DNA of 64,000 nt from Taxillus chinensis. Lineage: Eukaryota > Streptophyta > Magnoliopsida > Santalales > Loranthaceae. Shown piece after piece: positions 22,938 to 34,834 of this stretch. The notes under the pieces were generated by a model. The model did no database searches, was not told the origin of the DNA, and was given only the letters and a program-made list of their open reading frames with translations. Positions within the stretch are counted from its first letter, which is position 1; each line of letters begins with the position of its first letter. The position numbers and the translations under genes were made by a program. Where the stretch lies: contig JAKCVP010000023.1 of NCBI GenBank assembly GCA_023512835.1, forward strand, positions 1-64,000, written 5' to 3'.

Positions 22938-24529
22938 ATGCTCAATAGGAGAATGCTCCGCGCTGTGGCATGTAGCAACAACCCTTCCGATTCCAAATGT
23001 TCCCAAAAGAGGGCGGCAGCTTTGACGCTCCACAGCAAGAATCCGTCTCAGACCAGGCAAGGCGAAACAAGGAAGACTCGCTCGTTTCACGGTTGTGTCA
23101 GATGCAGGTCAAAGCGGAAGAAATGCAGCGAGGCGCGGCCTTCCTGCTCAGCCTGTCTGAGAGCACGAGCATTTTGTCAATATCATCCTCCGCATACGCG
23201 AGTTTTTCTACCGAGGCGGGTAACAGAAGATTTGAGGACAACCGCAGTATCCCTTCTACTTGGCAGGAACTCTCTTATCGCGCCCATGGCTGGCGCTAAC
23301 GACTCTTTCTGGGTCGCCGGGCTTCTGGATGAGTCTCAAGAGCTATCGGATTCGTCGATTGCACATGGAACGATCCAGAGTTATGCACTTCTAGCATATT
23401 CTGCAGCTCGAACTGATCGCTCACTTTTCATAGAAGCGCTCAACGCCAGGAATGAAGCGTCCCGCCAACTTCGAGAATCCATCCGACCCAGTTCGGGTAA
23501 GCCGACCAGTCTAGATGTCTGCCTGGCGATTCTGTTCCTGGCGCACTGTGACATGATCACATCTCAGGGCGCCATGGCTCTCTACAATCACATGAGGGCC
23601 CTGGAACATTGTTTCCACCGATTACCGCATCCAATCTTTGCAGACCCATCCGCAATGAAAACACTTGATGTTATGAGGGTATCTATTCTGGAATGGGCAT
23701 CTTTCGAGAATCGGCCTCTAGACAATCTGATTGATTGTCCAGCCATGCACTTTGGTGCGCCTGCTCCTGATGGCCAGACGACCATGCGCGATTGCTCCTG
23801 GTAAAATCCCACATATCCAAGGCAGCGATCAAGAACCAATTCGACTCTGTTATCGCTGCTCAGGGGACCCTGGAGACCGGGAGGTACGAACATTTGCTAC
23901 AGGATCTTCTAAGCTACGCCGATGGCGTGAAGGACGATCTGAAGGCTCTATCAACGGTGCGCCACACTAAGGTGTTTCAATTTTATGACGTTTCCAGCAC
24001 GGTTAGCGATGTCTGTGATTTAGGGACAGCGGCATGGTCCAATGATCTGTTATTGTTACCATCAGCAGCTGCTGCTGGAGCGTGGATACACGTGCAATCA
24101 ACAAGATCTATGGTACTAAACTGGTGCTTTCCAGTGATTCAATGCCTGTACGGAAAGTCAGACTGCCACCGAAGGCGCGCTGCTTTACGAGAATTGTTAC
24201 AAGGCATCATTGCCGAGATCCAAGTAACTGTTGACGATATCTGCGCAGTCTTGCCTGGTATACTTCCCCCACACTCTCTCCGCTGCACAAAGAGATGCCA
24301 TCGGTATCGCTCTGGACATGGACAACCCCCAAACACATCATGTGTCCTGAGTTTTCTTCAATGTCTCCACTGCATACCTCCATGGCAGCGTGAATGGATT
24401 CAGGGCCGGATTCGATACTGTCAAAGTCGGATCAACTTTCCATGGTACTCGGGTCCTTCCTATCTGACGAGCTTTTCCAACGATATGGCAAGTCCATCCA
24501 CTTTCTTCTACGGCACGTCTTTGGACTAG
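22938..24529 (+). pseudogene. Zn2Cys6 transcription factor, paralog 1 (frameshifted)
   Basis: Fungal binuclear zinc-cluster regulators bind DNA through six Cys. Here the module sits near residues 53-80 (HGCVRCRSKRKKC, then PSCSACLRARAFC) followed by HTRVFLPRRVTEDL. The regulatory region includes SLDVCLAILFLAHCDMITSQ and continues in another frame after about 23790 (LLVKSHISKAAIKNQ to FPWYSGPSYLTSF, ending at 24529). Comparison with the neighbour at 25319-26907, which matches in order on both sides of the break, argues for a one-base frameshift rather than an intron. The extreme C-terminus may use yet another frame (24530-24675). Target genes are unknown. Confidence 0.75.
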
Positions 24530-24922
24530 ATGCTCGCATGTGTGTACTTGGATTTACGGATGTGTTGGTCACTCTTTGCGGAATTCACAAGCCACAAGAG
24601 TGTACCGGTTGTTCATGTAAACTCAGCGTGATGGCGCAAATGGCATTGCAGCACTTTTATCTTGGCAAGCAGTGATTCGGCATAAATCTTTAAGAGATAA
24701 TACACTCGACTACGAAGCATTCTAGTCTACAAGTCTCCCACTTCTGGGCAGGGAATGGTCAAGGACTATGCTTACTGCTGTCTAAGTTCGTATAGTCGGT
24801 CAATTAATGGCAGCAGAAGAGCCGCTTTAGAGACTTTCGGATCAAAGTGATGACTCGGGATTGCGGACGCCAATCTACCTGCCAAAGGCAAAGTCAACGC
24901 CAGTGAATCTTATGGGGTATTC

Positions 24923-25112
24923 TGTTGTGATAGGTACCTGAGGGTTTGACACCTGAAGGGTTGATACCTGAGGGGCTGATAGTCACCCTGGGCTCAGTGG
25001 TATATGAGTGAGATATAGAGTAGCTAGTTGTTTCCTCTGTAGTGCAGCCCATCTCTGGTCAAGGGCACCGATGCTCTCCTCGCTGGGTTCCTCGACATCC
25101 AGCGTCACAACA
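24923..25112 (+). repeat. solo LTR, copia family, diverged
   Basis: About 190 bp starting TGTTGTGATAGGTACC and ending CGTCACAACA, the reverse-complement orientation of the LTRs at 17636 and 22377. Shared blocks include GGGCTGATAGTCACCC, CAGTGGTATATGAGTGAGAT and GTTTCCTCTGTAGTGCA. No target duplication is visible (flanks TATTC and GCAGT). Bases 25113-25170 just beyond resemble the edge of dispersed repeat E. Confidence 0.85.
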
Positions 25113-25179
25113 GCAGTACCGGCACGTCTCTGTATTATCACTACCGAACCCTAGAGCCTTACATACTTGTGCGAGAGGC

Positions 25180-25219
25180 AGGCAAAGCAGGCAAAGCAGG
25201 CAAAGCAGGCAAAGCAGGC
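25180..25219 (+). repeat. 9-bp minisatellite (AGGCAAAGC)
   Basis: Four perfect tandem copies of AGGCAAAGC plus a partial fifth, between the solo LTR and paralog 2 of the zinc-cluster regulators. Confidence 0.9.
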
Positions 25220-25318
25220 GTACAGGACTCGGGGCCAAGATGTACACGGATATCTCACAACGCGTACTTTTTCCCTCCTGCAATCCGATAGCTGAGCCCG
25301 ACAAGGTTGACTCGTCCG

Positions 25319-26907
25319 ATGCAGTCCACCATGCAGTCCCACACACCGCCCGATCAACACTCGATTGCCGTTGAGCAAGTTGCATCTATTAAGCCAGATT
25401 CAACGCTTAGGAGATCGTTCAATGGATGCATAAGATGCCGTTCACGTCGTAGGAAATGCAATGAACGCCGTCCCTGTTCAAGTTGCATCAAAGCTGCAAC
25501 CTTGTGCGAGTATCGTCCGCTTCGAGCTCGCATTTTCTACCCCAGTCGTGCTTTGAAGATATCAAAGCGACCTCCACCACGTTTTTCCTCGGGAACAACC
25601 AAGCTAGAGCCACTTTCGCAGTACTTCATGGTGCAATGTGGATTGATGGCCCCCTGAACTTGCTGCAGTCCGTGCAGCCATCATCTCCGGCATACCCATG
25701 CCTCGAAGCTTGTGCCCTGCTCGCATTTGCCACACTTCGAGAAGACCAGTCGCTCTACTCAGAAGGGCAGAACGTTAGAAATGCTGCCTCGGTTCTACTA
25801 CGTCGATACCTACTTAGTGTCCACCGTCAGTCCAGTCTCAGCATTGACGTCTGTCTTGCAATCCTCCTCATGAGATGTATGGACATTGCAACTTCACAAC
25901 CGATAGACGCAATCCGTGCTCATGGTGCGGCTCTCGTGGAGGCATTCTGCCGTCTATCACCCGCCCTCTTTAGCGATGCATCCTGTCAAGACACCCTTGA
26001 TCTCATTCGCTACCAGCTCGCTTTTGTGGCATTCTTTGACGGTCGAAAGCTGCCGAAGCCTGAACAGTGCATCGCATTCCAGACACCTAAATCACGTCCC
26101 CACGGCAATGAGGCCTGGAGAACAACGCGAAGCTGGACTTTATTGGCATATCTCGATCAAGACTTGCGCGGACTTACCAATCGTCGGTACCGGGTGGAGG
26201 ATCATCTGACCTTGCTGAAGCGCATCCAGATTTTGGATAGCGAGATACAGAGTCACATCCGGGTTGCACAGCCATGGCGGCGCATGCAGACGAGCATAGG
26301 CCCATTTGATGACAGTTCACAGCAGCAACATAGACGGCAATGCGGATACAACCAGTTTTCTTCAGTAGACGCTGCTACCACCTATGTCGAGCTGAACGTG
26401 ATAAGATCTTTGACGCTGAGCTGTGGCATCTCAGTGATACGACCACTCAAGAGCCCATGTGGCTTATTAGAGGATCGTACATACCAGAGAGTTGACTGCG
26501 AGCTGTCTGGACTCACAAGCGCGCTGCAGAGATCCATCGATGAGATACGTCTATCAGTCCCGTTCCTTGTACATGGTAGCCCGGAGGTGCAGAACGGATA
26601 TCAATTTGATTCGCATAGTGTCGATATTCTACGCAGAAAGGGGCGCCCTCACTACATGTTCGCAGTGCTCGCATGTATTGCACGGATCTCACATCTGTCG
26701 AATACTCAGCGGGACTGGAGCCTGCGCCAAATGAAGTCATGTCAGAACATGATACCGTATCCATGGCACTTACGATCATCTCATCATTTAGACTCACGTC
26801 CTGGGACACATCATGTAGTCAACACGTTATGCGACTGGGCCGAAAGATGGAGCGACGTAACGTGGGTAGAAGCATGGATGAAGCGATCTGCTTCTGCAAG
26901 AAACTGA
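25319..26907 (+). pseudogene. Zn2Cys6 transcription factor, paralog 2 (one frameshift)
   Basis: The first in-frame ATG is 25319. The zinc cluster is complete: GCIRCRSRRRKC then CSSCIKAATLC, spacing C-x2-C-x6-C-x5-C-x2-C-x6-C. The frame breaks near 25550, between RARIFYPSRA and FEDIKATSTTFFLG, where paralog 1 is continuous. The rest (to 26907) is one long frame: LEACALLAFATLREDQSLY, DVCLAILLMRCMDIATS, TTRSWTLLAYLDQDL, and TQRDWSLRQMKSCQN near the end. Gene order and residues match paralog 1 throughout, so the two are an old tandem duplication. No GT-AG intron at the break restores the frame by eye; a one-base indel or miscall is the simplest reading. Confidence 0.8.
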
Positions 26908-27590
26908 GCTTAACGCCTCGTTGGTCAAAACCCGCATACCTTTTCACAAGAAGCCGCTTCCTTGGAGACATAGGAGTGTACTCACCTAGGACAATCGCAT
27001 GGCATGAACAGCTGGAGGTGCAACTATTGGAACACGGTGAGAGAGCAGACGCTGGCAGGGACACATCCTAGTCGGCTTGTTTGTTAAAGCTTGTTGTGTT
27101 GCTTTAGAAAGTATCGCAGTGATTTAGCTGGATCTAATAACGTGATTGGCCCACGTTGAGCGGAGAGCCTACCGCAGTTATTCCTAAATGTGGTTTGCTC
27201 CAGCAAAGCGTTGTGATCTGCTGCTAGCGCCTGCACTCGGCCACGATCCCGGAGTCGCATCGTGTCGGGTGTGGTGACTCGTCTGGGCTTGCGGGCACAG
27301 TTGCAGCTCCTGATCCACGGATGTCCACCTGCGGAGGAGCTAACTATGTAATCCTGTAAGATGAGTGCTGGAGTGGAGTTGAGGAGCCCCGACGACGGTT
27401 TTTTCCCTCCGTTGTCGCAAAAGGGTATACTGAATCCTACATTAGTATGTGTTTGGGCTTCCCGTGTCGGGCTAAAACAGAATGATTGATTCAATGTAAA
27501 GATGTGTGTGTGTAGAGGGGATAGGCGTCTCCCTGACAACAACAGAACAAAACGTGCTGCCAAGCCCACTACAGGTCACGTGTCAAAACA
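26908..27590. other. no supported gene
   Basis: A 161-codon open frame on the minus strand (27084-27569) has no recognisable motif and partly overlaps repeat sequence; I do not call it. No other signal seen. Confidence 0.4.
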
Positions 27591-27599
27591 ATATGCACA

Positions 27600-27772
27600 C
27601 GGGGATGGGGCCACCGATCCCCATACATTTTCGATCCATTTTGGCCACGTGTCGTCTAGCGCCTACCAGCGTCTGGGGGGTTCATCATGTTGGACGGTCA
27701 TCGTGGTATCACGTGCATCGGAAGAACGATTCCGGCCAAGGGGTGTGGGTATACCACGATGACTGTCCAACA
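27600..27772. repeat. two stacked imperfect hairpins
   Basis: The larger hairpin has 22-nt arms at 27688-27709 and 27751-27772 with one mismatch (TGTTGGACGGTCATCG on the left) around a 41-nt loop. A smaller one at about 27602-27626 pairs GGGGATGGGG with ATCCCC. They sit directly upstream of a fragment of dispersed repeat B. Confidence 0.7.
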
Positions 27773-27774
27773 AC

Positions 27775-27950
27775 GGATGTGTGGAAAGTGGGGTGAAATC
27801 ACTACATTCAGTGATCTGGTTTTTCTTTCCTATCAAAAAGAATACAAAAGAGAGTGGCACTGGGGGAGGGTACCGTGCCAAGACCCTGAGTAAAGTACAA
27901 ATGAATCTAAGCCTCAGGCCACATGACGTTTCAACAACAGACTACCCCGA
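27775..27950 (-). repeat. dispersed repeat B, fragment
   Basis: Matches the reverse complement of 41879-42050: GTGGGGTGAAATCACTACAT, TCAGTGATCTGGTT, AATACAAAAGAGAGTG, GTGCCAAGACCCTGAG, and CTAAGCCTCAGGCCACATGA. The end nearest 27950 reads TGTTGTTGAAACGTCA on the minus strand, an LTR-like TG start. Confidence 0.75.
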
Positions 27951-28277
27951 ATGAAGCAATGATCGTCTGGGATTCATCAATTCCAGAGGTGCATACATGC
28001 AGTAGAGCGTTGCTTGCCGACATGGTGTCCGTGGTCCACTCGAACGTAAGCCGCCGAGCGCGAGATGAATGGCATCATGGAAGCTCGCGCGCAGTGCCTG
28101 ACGCGTGGGCGGACTATACATTGATGACAACGTCTCCAAGTTCGGTGCGCCTTCTGCTCCATGACCACCGGAGAAGCCGTCAGTATCTCTCTGCCCTAGA
28201 GGATACTTCTAGAAGTCACATACAAGTGCTGTGAGAATACCGGAATCTACATTGCCATTCTCCTCAATTTCGCCACC

Positions 28278-29580
28278 TCAGTGTACATGGGGACTCTCAA
28301 GACTCCACTCTCTGACAAAGCCTGGGGACGACTTCCAGGACCGAATCAATGAAGAAAGCCATTGGTAGAGAGTCGACTCAGTGAGCTTGGGATACGTAGC
28401 CATTGATGCTGCTACAACACCTAGAGTCATCTCAATTGTACTGTTCGTTGTATAAGCGGCCATAGCCCACTAATGCGGCTCAAAGGTACGTACTTACGTG
28501 GGAATACTCGCCGCTGCGGCATTGTAGAGGAAATCGAAATTGCTTTGGGTTGTCAGGATAATGACAAGTCGACTTACACCAGCGCCGCAAGCACTCCAAC
28601 AGTCATTAGTCTTTCCACGATTAAGACAGTGAGGATGAGTAGACTTACAAGATTCCAGAACTAAAAACCACGATTAGGCCAGTCTTTTTTCTCTTTTTCA
28701 TCTGTAGACGCGATACCACCGGAATTGGAAGGATGATGATGTATATGTCTGTAACAATGTTGATAATACTCACTACAACAGTGTAGAGTTGAGAATTCCT
28801 CCTACAGAAGTCGTTGTTCAGAGCTTCGTACACATCACTACACATGTATATTGTCGCTACGGTGTCTCCGAGACATGCAACGTAGAATATGGTGCAAAAG
28901 ACTATGATGCCGCGAGTGAAATTTCGCCATGCGTAGGTGCTAGCCCTGAACAAGCGCCAGTACAGCATACAGACGGACAACTTGATCAACAGGAACGCAA
29001 TAGGATTTATCAGTCCGACCGACGCGAATATCTAGCCTCATGGTCAGTGAGCCTGATGGGTTATTGGGAAACCAGCAGTACATGCTCGCGCGTTGGGAGA
29101 AGTCATAACTTGAGCACGAATGTTCCAGGCATGGAGACCATAGCCTAAATGTAGTACTAGCACTAACTATCAGTCATCCAAGGTCATAAGCTACCCAACC
29201 GTCGCACTTACACCATAACACCAGGGAGCTGTTGACAATTGTTGCAAGCTGTCCAACGTATAAGTGCAGATTCTCCTTAGATGGAATTAGTCCGCTTACC
29301 CCGGCGAAGCAGATCAGCCCTCCTTCGATGTTAGCAGAGGCCGTCTCCGACACGTTCGCGATGACCTACAATCATCCCACCACCATCTACCTAGAACAAA
29401 CTGACGGATATAGACCCGGAGCAAGAGAGCGAGCGTCATAAGGGTCAGAAATGCGACATTGATCCCAATGATCGTTCCTTGCAGTCCATGAGTCTTTTGA
29501 TATTCTGATATCTGTCCCGATGGCGGGGGTAGCAATGGGACTGTCGATGGTAGGGTAGAGATGTCCATCTTCATGGCCAT
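28278..29580 (-). CDS. PTH11/rhodopsin-type fungal integral membrane protein, seven exons
   Basis: Exons 29580-29370, 29319-29300, 29248-29212, 29144-29110, 29031-28649, 28593-28498 and 28440-28278 give one frame of 314 aa. Most junctions have GTAAGT-like donors and CTAAC/CTGAC-like branch sites; the fourth donor (GTTATG at 29109) is weak but is the only one that keeps frame. Visible landmarks of the family are GINVAFLTLMTLALLLRVYI (helix 1), WWWDDWLICFAG, WCYGLHAWNI, IKLSVCMLYWRLFR, IINIVTDIYIIILPIPVVSR followed by LQMKKRKKTGL, and TTIEMTLGVVAAS. These fit the fungal rhodopsin-like (Pth11-type) receptor-like family with about seven helices. No CFEM domain precedes it. Ligand and signalling partner are unknown. 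Confidence 0.85.
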
Positions 29581-30289
29581 ATCCTTGGTACGGGCATGGT
29601 ACTGCGACCGACATGAGCTTTATAAGCAAGGGGTGAATGTTTGTAGGTAGGAGCATGATGTGCGAGGACTCTGAAGCCTCCCGAGGAAGTCATCATCAGT
29701 GCCGCCTGAAGAGCGGCGGAAGATAGGTTGCCAAGCATGTCGGTTCACCTTTTTTTAGCATGAGGTCCCCCTTTGATCCAATAGATGATTCGCTACTGCA
29801 TAGCGTCACTACATTTAGAAGACTCCACTGGAGTATTCCTCGCTGCTGACGGTGATACATTATTGTGAGATATTAGGGGCCCCGGCGCACGTGTGTCCGC
29901 AACTTGACTTGAGCAAGCCACGCTCCGACCCTAGCTATGCTTCACATCACTGTTGGTAGGTTCCTTTCTTGGCTTCAGCCTGATTCCGCACATCCCATCT
30001 TGGCAAACCAATCAAATATTATAACTAGCTAAGCGGTGAAAGAGACAGGCAAATGAAGCTGTCAGCTTCAAGATGGTGGCCTGCTTTTCGAGCCTCGTAG
30101 CATGTCAGCGTCGTATTTCTGCGATAGACCCCCACAATGTGTCGTGCGTCCACACAATTAGATGAAATTAATTCTGTGTTCTCTGGCACGGAGCGCGAGG
30201 CGAATATAACTACGCGACGCCTTCCTTCGCTCGTCGAGACCTTACTAGCTTTTCAACCTCCTCATTTATTTAGTCATCGTGCACTCACC
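29581..30289. other. divergent intergenic region between membrane protein and P450
   Basis: About 700 bp shared by two divergently transcribed genes, so it should hold both promoters. A T-rich stretch occurs at 29750-29760, and the P450 start has a good context (CTCACCATGG). No operator or TATA box could be assigned with confidence. Confidence 0.4.
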
Positions 30290-31934
30290 ATGGAGTTGTA
30301 CGGATCAATCTCACTTTGGGGCATCCTCGCTATCGCAGCGCTTGCGCTCCATGCTGTCTTTACCTGCAAATATAGACGAGTAGACTATATTGACCTTGAG
30401 CCACCGAAGGTCCCAGCGCTGATACCACTGATGGATCACCTAGTGGGTCTGTTGACGGAAAAGATATCTTATTACACTTCACTCAAGTAAGGTTTACCTT
30501 GCTCTGTCTCTATAGATAACGGCAGTTAGTGAGACGGAAGCGTTACAGGTAGCTTCTGACTGTTCAAAACGTTCTATAGGACTCGCTGTCCAAATGGCAT
30601 ATGTCAAGTAAACTTGCTAGACTAAAACAATATGTGGTCACTGAGCTTGAGCATGTTGTCGAGATCCAACGCAAAACGAAGATTATAGCTTTCCCTGCGA
30701 TAGCATGTCACGTTTGTGCAAAGCTCGGAGGGATCAGCTCCGCCGGGAAGAAGCTCTTGCTGGATAATCCGGCTGGAACAGAGCGAGATGTGCCAAGTCT
30801 TTTCAAAGATTGCCAGAAGGGAATACATGCGTGCATCACGCCCGGCCCTCGACATGAAGAAATTTTGAATTCGCTTTCAGACAGAATTAGCGTTCTCGAA
30901 GACACGTTGAATCGGATGGAGGGGCAGAAAATCCCTCTGTACGAGGTGTTACAGCGAGAAGCCGTTCTCGTCACCACCGATGTCGTTTATGGACCCGGAA
31001 ATCCTTTCAAAGATTCTCATGTCCGAGATTGCTTCTGGTATCGTGCCACCCTTCCTTTCCTCGAAAATAGACTTATCTTCATAGGGAGTTCTCAAGCAGT
31101 GCAATTTCCCTCTTAAGTCTGCCGGACTGCCTCCTTCCAGTCTTAGCCAGACGAGCTCGCCGAGGGCGCGAAACATGCGTATCGGCATTCGTTCGATACC
31201 TCACAAACAACGACCAATCCTCAGCATCACAAATGATCAAAATGCGCTGGAATATTATGGACCGCTACGGCGTGTCGATAGAAGATCGTGCTAGGATTGA
31301 GGTGATCAACTCTATCGCGCTACTTGAGAACACCATCCCTACGGCATTTTGGGTAATCTACAATACGATATCTAGACCACTTCTACTTCAAGAGGCTCGG
31401 CTTACTGCCAGCAAGTATGTCCAGCCAGGCTCGCAGGGACGGAGACTCGATTACGGCGGTCTGAGAGAAGATCCCCTGCTATCAGCGATTCTGCATGAGA
31501 CCCTTCGATGTGCGAGTAATGGGCAGGAGGCGAGACTGATACTCCAAGACACAGACCTCAGCTGTGGATACCGGCTACGCAAAGATAGCATGATAATTAT
31601 GCCAGCTCGGGCTATCCATCATGATCCCCATGTCTGGGACCCACCATGCCTGGCTTACGACTTCGATCATACACGTTTCTTACAAAAGAAGGGGAATCCA
31701 CGAAAAACAGCTGACGTCGCTGCGACGTTCCGAGGATTTGGGGGAGGGGATGCGAGATGTCCTGGACGCCATTTCGCCGCCGCAGAGATCATTGGAATCT
31801 TAGCTCTGCTTATTCTGAACTTCGACTTGATTGAAGTCCCCAGGCCCCAAGCAGAAGTCGTCCTCCACGATTTACTATTAATACCCTTGCTTTGGGTGTG
31901 CCGAGACCGGATGGAGAGATCTTCGTTCGCTTAA
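30290..31934 (+). CDS. cytochrome P450 monooxygenase, three exons (first junction unresolved)
   Basis: Start ATG 30290 in the context CACCATGG, followed by a membrane anchor (LWGILAIAALALHAVF). Exon 2 is about 30580-31037 and exon 3 31085-31934. The intron 31038-31084 (GTATCG...CATAG) joins DCFW to EFSSSAISLLSLPDC in frame, leading to LARRARRGRE. P450 landmarks are the ExxR helix (LHETLR), the FDHTRF segment, and the heme loop FRGFGGGDARCPGRHF with its Cys ligand. The layout resembles fungal CYP7/8-like P450s. At the first intron, the obvious donor (GTAAGG, 30487) and acceptor (CTATAG, ends 30579) leave the frame one base off, so either the splice model is wrong or the gene is damaged. Confidence 0.82.
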
Positions 31935-32282
31935 GCCATCGCTGAGCACAATGTCGAATCCCGCGACTACTTTGATTCAGATTCTCCACGGACTTTCTCT
32001 GTTCTCCAGCCTCAGAAAGCCCGAGATATATATGCAGACAAATCAATTCTTGTTAGTATGAACCTGAAAGCATGGCGGATGTCGCCCAAGCGGCAAGCAG
32101 TCTCCTTTCGTAAAGATTGGAGACGAGTGGGCACGGGATAACGAGAGCAATGATCTTCAAGAGCACAATTGCTGACAGGAAGCATCTGTAGGGTGGGCCA
32201 TAACCTTGCAGCTCCCATCTGCGTCAGAGCCGCGGGCGGTCCTTAACCACCTGCTCTGCAAGTGGAGGCAATGGTTCGCCTC

Positions 32283-32660
32283 GACCGATCTGTATGAGGA
32301 TCAGGGCTGGGGCCATCGTGACCTGCTCTTGAAGGAAGTCATTGGTATCCGTAACTGTACGAACACGCCTCTGCTCACCGGACACACTGCTGCCCGGGTG
32401 CACGCCCCACCCCTACTAATGCATGTTTTAGAACCTTAGTCTGGGGTCTTCAGCCAGACTCATGACAAGTTGGTACAGTGGCGGGTACGTTAGCGAGCAT
32501 TTGCTTCATCCAGGTACATGTGACAAGACGGCCACGACCATATTTCAACCGAATATTTTGGATACTCGGCTGAGGTCTCCGCTACTATCCGCTAGTGCAG
32601 TCCCGTTATCGCTAATGATCAATAGGCGGGTCCAGTCTCGTGTGCCAAGCCGCCCCATGC
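32283..32660 (+). repeat. dispersed repeat C, copy 1
   Basis: Matches 41408-41800 in the same orientation: TCAGGGCTGGGG.CATCGTGACCTGCTCTTGAAGGAA at the start (read in parts), then CTTCAGCCAGACTC and CGCTACTATCCGCTAGTGC. A rearranged trace of the same family is visible near 22660-22780. No coding capacity; family unknown. Confidence 0.75.
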
Positions 32661-32984
32661 AATAGAGGGACTAGTCAATCAATACTCGCCATTTCGCTAG
32701 GAGTGGGGCTCTCAAAAAAGACGTGAGACTACAGTACCTGTACAAGCCACACTGCGACCACGAGCGACTGAGCGCAGCTGGGTGTGTCTTAAGTGGTTGC
32801 GAAAGTCCGGTACGACGCTCGAGATCACGTCAGTGGTACCATCAAGTCTCCAACACTTCGACACCTCTACCTGACAATCTCATGTTCTCTTACTTGCCGT
32901 AGGGTCCAGGGCCATGTATCAGCTGCGCAGCTCGTGTAAATGTTGGATGCTTGCGCGATGAAGAGGCATTGTCACGTGGGTCGA

Positions 32985-33160
32985 GACAGAAAGCCAGCAA
33001 GCAGTGCAATTGTGCTTTTTGATCAGGGATTGATTGCACTATGGAGAGAATGATCACCCAGTCTACATCTTGTGGTAGCCTGACACGCGTCGTGGTATGG
33101 CCGTCACAATGCCGTAGCCGGCCTCAGGCGGATAGTCACTCCAATCTGAACCTTCTTCCC
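32985..33160 (-). repeat. decayed copia-family LTR
   Basis: Same strand and block order as 17636-17817 but heavily mutated: AAAGCCAGCAAGCAGTGCAA, GATTGATTGCACTATGGAGA, then CTCAGGCGGATAGTCACTCC. Ends are lost. Confidence 0.6.
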
Positions 33161-33215
33161 TCTATCTACACCGCTTCCACAGAAAGTAGAATCCCTAGAA
33201 ACGCCTCGTAGGACA

Positions 33216-34834
33216 ATGATTGTCCCGACTCAACCATCCGGTCAACGACGAGCAAAGAAGTTCAGGAGCAGTTTCGATGGATGCGACAGCTGTCGGAGTA
33301 CACGCATGAAATGCGACGAGAAAAAAGTCGGCTTGCTCCTCGTGCCATACAGCCGGCCGGCAATGTGCGTACAGACCCCCAAAAGTCCTCCCATTTGCCT
33401 CCATTGGCCAAAATGATGACCAGCTGGGACCGCGCAAGTACCCTACAGTCGCTGTTTCGTCAATGCGTTGTGCCAATCATCACCGGCAGCAAAATCTGCT
33501 CTTCCGGTCCTCGGAGCGTCACGTAGGAGCAATTGCCCGCATTCCTCGAGAACAACATCCGACTTCGGCAGCGCATCGGATGTAGACAACTGCCCGGCCC
33601 ATCCGCAGCTTTGGCGGTGTTTCGAACGAGCACGGGAAGTTCCACGCTGCGGTACGCTGGACAGGCGTATGCTCTGTTGTGTCTCTCAGCTCGGGAAAAG
33701 GAATACGCATTGGTGGGGCATGCGCGCAAAGCCTATGCGGCTGCTATGCGCGGCATGAGAGCTTTGATGGCTCGAATTTTCGCAAGCCCTGCAATCTGGG
33801 CTGAAGCCCTTGCTGCCGCTTACATTATTATTATTAATATCGAGTTCATGTTTGCCAAGAAGTCTCAGGAAGGTTCGGGTCGGGCCATCCACTTCCGCGC
33901 CTTACAATTTATCTTCGTGAAGATTCCGTCAATCCACATCGTGGATCCACATTTACAGCATTTCTTTTCGGCAGTCAGGTGGCTTATCTTTGTCGTGAAT
34001 ATGCGTAGCTGCAACGATATTGTCGGTGTCGATACGTCGCCAGCCTAGACATTACAACAATTGCCTTACGCGGACGAGAACGAGCGAAGGCTACAAACAT
34101 TACAGATGGAGGGCTCGCGATTGGCGTACGTGTATGGCCATATCTCGCGGCGACAAAACATCAGAGGCGCTTAGGCCAACACTCAGCTACAGGATGACAC
34201 TCTCCGTCTACTGGCCGCCTTTCCGGCCTTGATCACTCGAGTAGCCGCTCTGGAGCGAAGTCTGCCAATCAAATGGCAACCGAAAATCATTGTCACTCCT
34301 GCTGACTTGCCCTACGCGGAGATCAAGAACCTATACATTTCAAGTAGTGGGATACGTTGGTTTTCAGGCCCGGACGTGGCTGCGAAGCTATGTACGATCG
34401 CGATTTTCAGATTAATTTGGTACAACTTGATACGACGGTGCTTGCTGTGGCTTCGCTTCGCACACGAGAATCATTCTCATGATCAGATTTCTGGCTTCCA
34501 GGAGCGTGCAGGATTGGAGGCTGACTCTTTCACCTCGGAAAATAATTCAGTATGCGATTCCATCGGCGCGAACGCTCCATACTGCCTAGGCATTCGCGAT
34601 CGCGCTTCTATTCCGTCGCATCTGAGCTGGCTGAGGGAGGGAAACTCGCCGGTCATGGGCTTCATCTTCTCCGGACTGCCTTCCACTCAGACCGTCGAAG
34701 TTACGCGCCTCTCACGACAACAGTGGGAATTCTTCCAGTGTCAGCTGAGGAGGACCATCGACAGGATGGGCCTTCCTGAAGAGGCGTATTCTAGCTCCAT
34801 GATTCCAGGCGTAACTCCGCTTAGCCAGGTTTGA
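33216..34834 (+). pseudogene. Zn2Cys6 transcription factor, third copy, degraded
   Basis: The 5' part reads SSFDGCDSCRSTRMKCDEK, which is the first half of a zinc cluster; the second half is not in frame, with no matching Cys pair nearby. Later segments, in other frames, look like the helical middle region of fungal regulators (ARKAYAAAMRGMRALMARIF, 33533-34048) and a C-terminal part (LQDDTLRLLAAFPALITRV onward to SRQQWEFFQCQLRRTIDRM, ending 34834). Frame changes and stop codons between the segments indicate decay, though some could be introns. The opening (S-F-x-G-C) is most like the two regulators at 22.9-26.9 kb, suggesting one small local family. Confidence 0.55.

Noticed and set aside
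27084..27569. 161-codon minus-strand frame
   Set aside because: No domain, no clear start context or codon pattern; partly simple sequence.
30487..30579. Clean first intron for the P450
   Set aside because: The donor and acceptor look good but the joined exons are out of phase by one base, so I left the junction unresolved instead of asserting it.
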